In this document: positions 6,900-12,339 of the stretch, one piece after another
How the letters are laid out: every line of letters begins with the position of its first letter
Position numbering within the stretch: the stretch's first letter is position 1
Source of the DNA: Planctomycetota bacterium
Lineage (GTDB): Bacteria > Planctomycetota > Planctomycetia > Isosphaerales > Isosphaeraceae
Direction: 5' to 3'
DNA: 12,339 bases
Assembly: GCA_021777685.1 (NCBI GenBank)
Contig: JAJYDH010000156.1
Span: forward strand, 1-12,339
Position numbers and translations under genes: made by a program
Notes under the pieces: generated by a model
What the model saw: the letters and a program-made list of their open reading frames with translations, nothing else
What the model was told of the DNA's origin: nothing
The model's database searches: none

Positions 6900-9800
6900 A
6901 TGAAGAAGTGGCCCAGGCGGCTCCGGGTCGCGATGTGGGTGTGTCTGGCGCTCGTCGGGGCCGTGGCGGCCTTCTGCCATTGGGTCGTCCCCCGGCTCAT
7001 CGTCGCGGAGATCCGCAAGCACCACCGGGGGCATGTCGCGATCCGGGGCTGGTGGGTCGGCCGGTCGTCGGCCGGGGTGACGGGCCTGACGCTCCGCGAG
7101 TCGCCCTCGGCCGACTCGCCGGCCTGGGCGACGGCCGAGCGGGTCACGACCGACCTCACGCTGGGGGGGCTCCTGCGCGGGCGGACCACGCCGCGACGGA
7201 TCACGGTCCTGCGCCCTCGGGTCGTCTACCGGATCGGCGAGGACGGCCGGCCGACGACCGGGATGCCGTTCAAGGGGTCCGGCGACGGCCCCACCCCGAC
7301 GGTGATCGCCGAGCGCGGCCGGCTCACGCTGGCGCAGGCCGGTCGGCCCGAGATGGTCGTCGATCCGCTCGACGGCCGGCTCGACCCCGACCCGGCCGGG
7401 GCGACGATCCGGGCCCGGTCGACCGACCGGGGCTGGGGGCGGCCGGCCGTCGACGGCCGGTTCGGCCCGGGTTTCCGCTCCGTCCGGCTTCGCCTGACCT
7501 CGGACCCGCTCCCGGCCGACGCCGACAGGACGGCGAGAATACCCTTCGTCACCGCGAAGGTCTGGCGCTACTTCGAGCCGACGGGGCCGGTCCGGGTGGT
7601 CCTCGACTACGATCGGCCGGAGTCCAGCTCGGGCCCCTCGACGGTCAAGACGGTCGTCGACTTCGAGCGGACGAGGATCGACCTGCCGCATCTCCGGCTG
7701 ACCGCCCTCGGCGCCGAGGGGCGGATGGTCTACCACGACAACGTGGTCCGGCTCGACAAGGTCCGGGGCGAGATGGTCGGCGGCCGGGTCGCGGTGGGCG
7801 GCTCGATGGACTTTCACGGCCCGGACAGCCGATATGCCCTGACGGTCGAGACCGAGCGGGCCGACCTGTCCTCCTTCCCGGGGTCGTGGGGGCTCCGGAA
7901 GGTCGGGCTGGCCGGCCGGCTGACCGGCACGTCCCGGCTGGTGATGCGGCTGGACGGCCGCGGCCTCGACGTGACCGGCTCGGAGGGCGGGGGGACGGTC
8001 GAAGGGGCGTCGATCCGGGGCATCCCGCTCGGCCGGCTCGCGGTGAAGCTCCGGGGCGAAGGCCCCCGGCCCGACGGGGGGGCGCCCGGCGCCGGTCGCG
8101 AGGTCTTCTCGGCCCAGTGGCTCGGCTCCGACTTCGAGGTCAACGACGTGGAGCTGAAACATGCGGTGGCGCGGGTCGGGGTGGGTGAGGTCCCGGTCTC
8201 GGGTCGGTTGGGGCTCCGGCTGGCCTTGCGGATGCCGCTGGGGACGATGGGCGACCTGAAAGCGTACCGGGGCGAGGGGTCGGCCGACCTGGCCGGCGCG
8301 ACGATCGGCGGCGTGGGGCTGGGGCGGCTCTCGGGCCGGGTCGCCCTGGCCGACGGCGTGCTCGACGTGGCCGATGTCCGGGGGAGGCTGGTCGCCCGGC
8401 CGGGCCCCGACGACGCCCCGCCCGCGTCGACCGAGCCGCCGCCGTCGGCCGGCCCCCTGCCCCTGGGCGGCTTCCGGGGCCGGCTCCGGGCCGACGTCGC
8501 GGCGGGCGGCCAGGCCGAGGCGGAGGTCGAAGGCCACCTGCTCCCCCTGGACGCGCTGGCGGCCTCGGCCGAGGGGGCGCTCTCGGTCCGGGCGACGGCC
8601 CGAGGGGGGTCGCTGTCCGACCCGAGGGCCTGGTCGGGCTCGGGCAAGGTCGAGGGGCCGGAGGCCGGTTTCGGGTCGACGAGGTTCCGCCAGGTATCCG
8701 CCACGCTCGCGCTGGAGGGCGGACGGCTGGGCGTCTCCGACCTCGCCGCGACGCTCGACGGCCGTCCCCTGACGGGCCGGGGCGAGGTCGACCTGGCCGC
8801 GCCCCACGCCTTCCGGGCCGACGTCGACGGGTCGGGCCTCTCGCTGGCCGACCTGCTGGCGGTGGCGTCCCCGAAGGCCGCGCCGGGCAAGATCTCGGGG
8901 ACGGTCGCGGCGAGGGCCGAGGCGAGCGGCACCCTGTCCCCCTGGAAGGTCGAGAGCCGGGGCCGGGCGCGGATCGAGCACGCCGAGGCGGCCCGGGTCC
9001 CGATCGGCGACCTGCCGGTCGAGTGGGAGACCCGGGGCGACGTCGTGATCGTGACCGCTCGGGAGGTCCGGCGTTACGGCGGGCGATTCGACGCCGAGGC
9101 GAGGGTCCCCGTCCGGGGCGGCGGATCGGTCGAGGGGACGGTGACGCTCGCCCGGGTCGACACCGGCCGGCTCTCGGCCGAGGTCCCCGGCTCGCTCCGC
9201 CTGACCGGCCTGGCCGACGGCCGGGCCCGGTTCCGCCTGCCCATGAGCGGAGGCGCGCCGCCCGCCGAGGCCGAGGCCGAGCTGACCTCGTCGAAGATGA
9301 CCGTCGAGGGAATCCCCGCGAAGGCGCTCCGGGCCACGCTCGCCGTCCACGACGGCGTCCCGAAGTTCGAGGCCCGCGCCGAGGGGCTCGACGGCTCGTT
9401 CCTGGTCAAGGGGTCGGGCGATCCCGGCCACGGCGCCGAGGGGGTGGCCATCGACGCCGACGTGAGGGCCGTCGGCCTTCGGCTCCTCGCCCTCTGGGAG
9501 GCCCTGGGCGAGTCGACCGGGCCGATGGCCCGGGTCCAGGGCGTCGGCGCGGTCGCCGTCCGGGTCCGGACCCGAGGGTCGGGGGGCCCGACCCACGCCG
9601 AGGGCTCGGCCGAGGTCCGCGACCTGAAATGGGGCGAGGACTATGAGCTCGGCGGGGTCCGCGCCGGGTTCGCCGTCGAGCCCGACTGCTGGCGGATCGG
9701 GAACCTGACGGGCACCCTCTGGGAGAGCCCGATCCTGGGAGACTTCTGGCGGCGCCGCAACGGCCACGACCCGGCGCGTTATGGGCTCACGCTCCGGCTC

Positions 9801-10742
9801 GAACGGGCCTCGCTCGCCCGGATTGTCGCCTTCGAGCCGGACCTGGGGCGGCGGTTCGAGGGGTTCGCCTCGATCCGGGCGCAAGGGCATTCGGAGGGGT
9901 CATTCCGCGGGCAGGGCGAGGTCCGGGTCGAGCAGGGGCGGTTCAACCAACTGCCGATCGTCGGGCTCTCGATCCCGGTCGACTGGGACGTCAAGCCGGA
10001 GGAGCGATTCCGGGGGACGATCCGGGTCCGGAAGGCGGGCGCCCGGTTGGCCGGCGGTCGGGTCCACGGCGACGCCACGGTCCACCTCGGCCCCGTCCGC
10101 GACCTTCATGCCGAGGTGAAGCTCGAACAGATCGACCTGCGGGCGATCGGCCGGGCCGAGAACCGCACCGGCCGCCCGATCCCCGGGCGGGTCGACGGGA
10201 TCATCACGCTGGACAGCACCGACCTCACCCGGACCCTGGATTACACCGGCAGGATCGACATGGACCTGACCGGGGCCTCGATCATGGATATCCCGATCCT
10301 CGACGGGCTCGATAGCGCCCTCGGGTCGGCCCGAGGCGCGGTCTTCGACGAGGGCGACCTGCGCGCGAGGGTGGCCCACCGGCACGTCCACGTCGAACGG
10401 CTGACGCTGGTCGGCCCGCTGGCCCAGCTCCACGCCTCGGGCACGATCGGCTTCGACGGCCGGCTCGACCTCCGGGCCTACATCAATTCCAGCGACATCC
10501 TCTCGGAGAACGGCCAGATCGCGATCGGCCAGATCTCCGGGGCCGCCCGCGACGTCCGCGCGAGAGACCAGGCGATCGACCGGATGTCCGACTTCCTCTC
10601 CTCGCGCCTGGTGAAGATCCGGATCTCGGGGACGGTGTCCCGCCCCTCCTGGACGATCGACGGTTCGATTCATGTGGATCGGATCGCCCTCGCCTTCTTC
10701 GTCGACGCGATGCGGTCGGCGACCTCGCGGCGGCCCCGGTAG
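6900..10742 (+). CDS. AsmA/TamB-like giant membrane-anchored periplasmic protein
   Basis: This 1280-residue protein starts with a basic MKKWPRRLR and a single membrane helix (about 9-31), leaving nearly everything in the periplasm. The rest is a long run of alternating beta-type segments rich in Gly, Asp, Arg and Val (repeated patterns such as 'G.....R.....D' and 'V.G...L......'), as in AsmA, TamB and related bridge-like lipid-transfer proteins. The C-terminal part is the most family-like: a segment around IDMDLTGASIMDIPILDGLD, then LHASGTIGFDGRLDLR, and finally KIRISGTVSRPSWTIDG (about 1239-1255), the 'V.GT...P.W...G' ending common in AsmA-like proteins. No second membrane helix is evident. 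Known relatives act in phospholipid transport to the outer membrane or in envelope biogenesis; the exact role here is inference. The ATG at 6900 is chosen for its ribosome binding site and the N-terminal anchor that follows. The gene ends seven bases before the convergent dacB stop. Confidence 0.75.
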   Translation: MKKWPRRLRVAMWVCLALVGAVAAFCHWVVPRLIVAEIRKHHRGHVAIRGWWVGRSSAGVTGLTLRESPSADSPAWATAERVTTDLTLGGLLRGRTTPRRITVLRPRVVYRIGEDGRPTTGMPFKGSGDGPTPTVIAERGRLTLAQAGRPEMVVDPLDGRLDPDPAGATIRARSTDRGWGRPAVDGRFGPGFRSVRLRLTSDPLPADADRTARIPFVTAKVWRYFEPTGPVRVVLDYDRPESSSGPSTVKTVVDFERTRIDLPHLRLTALGAEGRMVYHDNVVRLDKVRGEMVGGRVAVGGSMDFHGPDSRYALTVETERADLSSFPGSWGLRKVGLAGRLTGTSRLVMRLDGRGLDVTGSEGGGTVEGASIRGIPLGRLAVKLRGEGPRPDGGAPGAGREVFSAQWLGSDFEVNDVELKHAVARVGVGEVPVSGRLGLRLALRMPLGTMGDLKAYRGEGSADLAGATIGGVGLGRLSGRVALADGVLDVADVRGRLVARPGPDDAPPASTEPPPSAGPLPLGGFRGRLRADVAAGGQAEAEVEGHLLPLDALAASAEGALSVRATARGGSLSDPRAWSGSGKVEGPEAGFGSTRFRQVSATLALEGGRLGVSDLAATLDGRPLTGRGEVDLAAPHAFRADVDGSGLSLADLLAVASPKAAPGKISGTVAARAEASGTLSPWKVESRGRARIEHAEAARVPIGDLPVEWETRGDVVIVTAREVRRYGGRFDAEARVPVRGGGSVEGTVTLARVDTGRLSAEVPGSLRLTGLADGRARFRLPMSGGAPPAEAEAELTSSKMTVEGIPAKALRATLAVHDGVPKFEARAEGLDGSFLVKGSGDPGHGAEGVAIDADVRAVGLRLLALWEALGESTGPMARVQGVGAVAVRVRTRGSGGPTHAEGSAEVRDLKWGEDYELGGVRAGFAVEPDCWRIGNLTGTLWESPILGDFWRRRNGHDPARYGLTLRLERASLARIVAFEPDLGRRFEGFASIRAQGHSEGSFRGQGEVRVEQGRFNQLPIVGLSIPVDWDVKPEERFRGTIRVRKAGARLAGGRVHGDATVHLGPVRDLHAEVKLEQIDLRAIGRAENRTGRPIPGRVDGIITLDSTDLTRTLDYTGRIDMDLTGASIMDIPILDGLDSALGSARGAVFDEGDLRARVAHRHVHVERLTLVGPLAQLHASGTIGFDGRLDLRAYINSSDILSENGQIAIGQISGAARDVRARDQAIDRMSDFLSSRLVKIRISGTVSRPSWTIDGSIHVDRIALAFFVDAMRSATSRRPR

Positions 10743-10749
10743 GCCCGTG

Positions 10750-12339
10750 TCACCGCCCCGCCCTGGCCGGCTCGGCGTTGGCCGGGGCCTCGTTCGCCTC
10801 GGCCGTGTCGGCGTAGAAGACCTCGCAGAGCTTGCCGAGCCGACGGCCGGCGGCGGCCCCGGCCTCGGTGACGTTGCCTCCGATGGCGTCGATGGGGATG
10901 TCGTTCAGGAAGAAGGCGAAGGCGAGCTTCCGGCCCGAGGCGGTCTCCATGTAGCCGGCCAGGGCCTTGCTGACCAGGACCGGCCGGCCGTCGAGGCCGT
11001 TGTCGACCCAGAAGGTCCCGGTCTTGGCGCGGGCGTGGCCCCGGGCGGGGCTCTCGGGCGAGACGGCCTTCGCCAGCGTCCCGTCCCGGCCCAGGACGGG
11101 CAAGGCGGCGTCGAAGACGGCGAAGTCCGGGCGGTTGGACATCGCCCGGAGGAGCGCGACGGTCGCCCTCGGCGTGACCAGGTCGGACCGCGAGCCCCCG
11201 GCTCCCCCCCCGAATGAGATCGTCCTGATGTCGACTCCCAGCCTCGCCAGGATCTCCCCTTCGAGCCTCAAGCCCCGCTCCAGCGAGGTCTCTCCGTGAT
11301 GGGCCGCGACCAGGAGCGGCAGGGTGCTGGCGTGGAGGTTCTGGCTCACCTTGAGGATCACCTTGAGGTACTCGCGGAGCGGCGGCGAGGTGTACTCGGC
11401 GACCACCGGCAGGGCGGCGACCTCGGCCTTCGAGGGCAGGTGCGCGGGGGTGTTGTCGGCCAGCGGCGAGGCCCCGACGTGGACCCCCCGGTTCCGGAGG
11501 GTCTCGATGAACAGGGTCCGGGCGAAGGCGGCCGGCTCCTCGACCTCGTAGGTCTTCACCACCGGCTTGTGGCCGACGGGCACCCTGCCCCGGACCGCGA
11601 ACCGCCGAGGGCCGACGGCGCGGACCTCGACGGCGGCCGGGCCGGAGTCGGTCGTCTCGACCCGGGCGTCCATCGCGGCGAAAGCGGTCTCGGGGACGAT
11701 CCGGATCTTCGCCGGCTCGCCCGCGCGGGCGCCCGGGGTGATGAGGACATCGATCACGTTGTCGTTGACCACGATCGGGGCGACCTTGACCGGGCCGCTG
11801 CCGGTGCTCGGGGCGTGCTCGAACATCCGGTCGTCGACCAGGATATCGCCCGTGATCGCCCTGATCCCCGCCGACTGGACCTCGCGGGCCAGGTGGGTGA
11901 GCCCGGCAAGCGGGTCGGACGGGACGAGCGAGGCGTCGGGGTTGCCCCCGGCGTAAGAGTGGTCGTTGTCCTCGAACAAAAGGTTCCCGTCGGGCCCGGT
12001 CCGGCCGCCGAGGCTGAGGTCCCCCTTGGCCACCAGGATCAGGTCGCCCCGGAGGATCTCGTCCTTCACCTCTCCCCGGCGGACCACCGGCGTCTTGAAG
12101 CGGTGGTCGGCGCCGAGGTCCGCCAGCGCGGCGGCCGAGGAGTAGAGCTTGGTCACGGAGGCCGGGCAGAACATCCGGTCGGCGTTCCGCTCGAAGACGA
12201 CCCTGCCGGACGGGCATTCGGACACGAGCAGGCCCCAGTGCGCCCCCTCGAACCCCCGGGCGTTGACGACCGCGTCGACGCGGTCCTCCAGGGGCGAGCC
12301 CGCGCGGGCCTCCGCCGTCCCGATCACCGCCAGCAGCCA
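10750..12339 (-). CDS. dacB: D-alanyl-D-alanine carboxypeptidase/endopeptidase, PBP4 type (peptidase S13), 5'-truncated
   Basis: This periplasmic penicillin-binding enzyme removes terminal D-Ala from, or cleaves cross-links in, peptidoglycan. The frame is open to the right edge: codons at 12339-12328 read WLLA and continue into VIGTAEA, a signal-peptide core and cleavage site. The GTG at 12325-12327 is therefore internal, and the true start lies outside the window. Of the 529 visible residues (numbered from the edge), PASVTKL carries the nucleophile S61 and K64 (SxxK), VSQN gives the second motif at 332-334 (SxN), and KTGT gives the third at 439-441 (KTG). The roughly 270 residues between the first two motifs fit the extra domains of the PBP4 class, not a low-molecular-mass PBP5. 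All catalytic residues are present. The tail after about residue 505 is Ala/Glu-rich (NEAPANAEPARAGR). The gene converges on the AsmA-like gene and is separated from it by seven bases. Confidence 0.93.
   Translation of the reverse strand, partial: WLLAVIGTAEARAGSPLEDRVDAVVNARGFEGAHWGLLVSECPSGRVVFERNADRMFCPASVTKLYSSAAALADLGADHRFKTPVVRRGEVKDEILRGDLILVAKGDLSLGGRTGPDGNLLFEDNDHSYAGGNPDASLVPSDPLAGLTHLAREVQSAGIRAITGDILVDDRMFEHAPSTGSGPVKVAPIVVNDNVIDVLITPGARAGEPAKIRIVPETAFAAMDARVETTDSGPAAVEVRAVGPRRFAVRGRVPVGHKPVVKTYEVEEPAAFARTLFIETLRNRGVHVGASPLADNTPAHLPSKAEVAALPVVAEYTSPPLREYLKVILKVSQNLHASTLPLLVAAHHGETSLERGLRLEGEILARLGVDIRTISFGGGAGGSRSDLVTPRATVALLRAMSNRPDFAVFDAALPVLGRDGTLAKAVSPESPARGHARAKTGTFWVDNGLDGRPVLVSKALAGYMETASGRKLAFAFFLNDIPIDAIGGNVTEAGAAAGRRLGKLCEVFYADTAEANEAPANAEPARAGR

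Noticed and set aside
6486..9890. A 1134-codon open frame on the minus strand opposite the AsmA-like gene
   Set aside because: Its translation is low-complexity Arg/Pro/Gly/Asp sequence with no domain, and it mirrors the GC-rich third positions of the real gene. Similar antisense frames lie opposite lon, the channel genes and dacB.
10670..12217. Minus-strand 515-codon frame overlapping dacB
   Set aside because: It is a frame-shifted shadow of dacB; the three penicillin-binding motifs are all in the other frame.
12325..12327. GTG as the true dacB start
   Set aside because: The upstream in-frame codons WLLA extend the hydrophobic core of the signal peptide to the window edge, so the start is outside the window.

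Overview
The window is very GC-rich, with G or C at most third codon positions and long spurious reading frames on the opposite strand. Protein style (Arg/Ala/Gly-rich, a giant AsmA-like protein) and intergenic palindromes suggest a planctomycete, probably of the Isosphaeraceae type (Singulisphaera/Paludisphaera/Tautonia-like). This is an inference from overall character; no marker gene is present. I found no rRNA, tRNA, CRISPR array or transposase gene.

Layout. (1) Bases 1-1578: the C-terminal two thirds of the ATP-dependent protease Lon, cut by the left edge, followed after 13 bases by a Gfo/Idh/MocA-family NAD(P) oxidoreductase (1592-2566); the pair looks co-transcribed. (2) Bases 2685-6615: two same-strand genes that together make one MscK/KefA-type mechanosensitive channel. 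The first encodes a signal peptide, a long periplasmic coiled-coil region and the first membrane helix. The second encodes the remaining membrane helices and the MscS pore and cytoplasmic vestibule. They are separated by 292 bases holding a large near-perfect inverted repeat and short tandem heptamers. (3) Bases 6616-6899: a cluster of short GC-rich hairpins, the first of which resembles a Rho-independent terminator, and then a good match to a sigma-54 (RpoN) promoter. (4) Bases 6900-10742: a 1280-residue AsmA/TamB-like membrane-anchored periplasmic protein. (5) Bases 10750-12339, minus strand: a penicillin-binding protein 4-type D-alanyl-D-alanine carboxypeptidase (DacB), convergent with the AsmA-like gene and cut by the right edge inside its signal peptide.

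Common theme. Four of the six genes act at the cell envelope: the two channel halves (turgor and osmotic protection), the AsmA-like protein (probably envelope lipid handling) and DacB (peptidoglycan trimming). No single pathway is shown. The items most worth following up are the split MscK-type channel with repeat DNA exactly at the break, and the sigma-54-type promoter in front of the AsmA-like gene with palindromes about 80-200 bases upstream of it.
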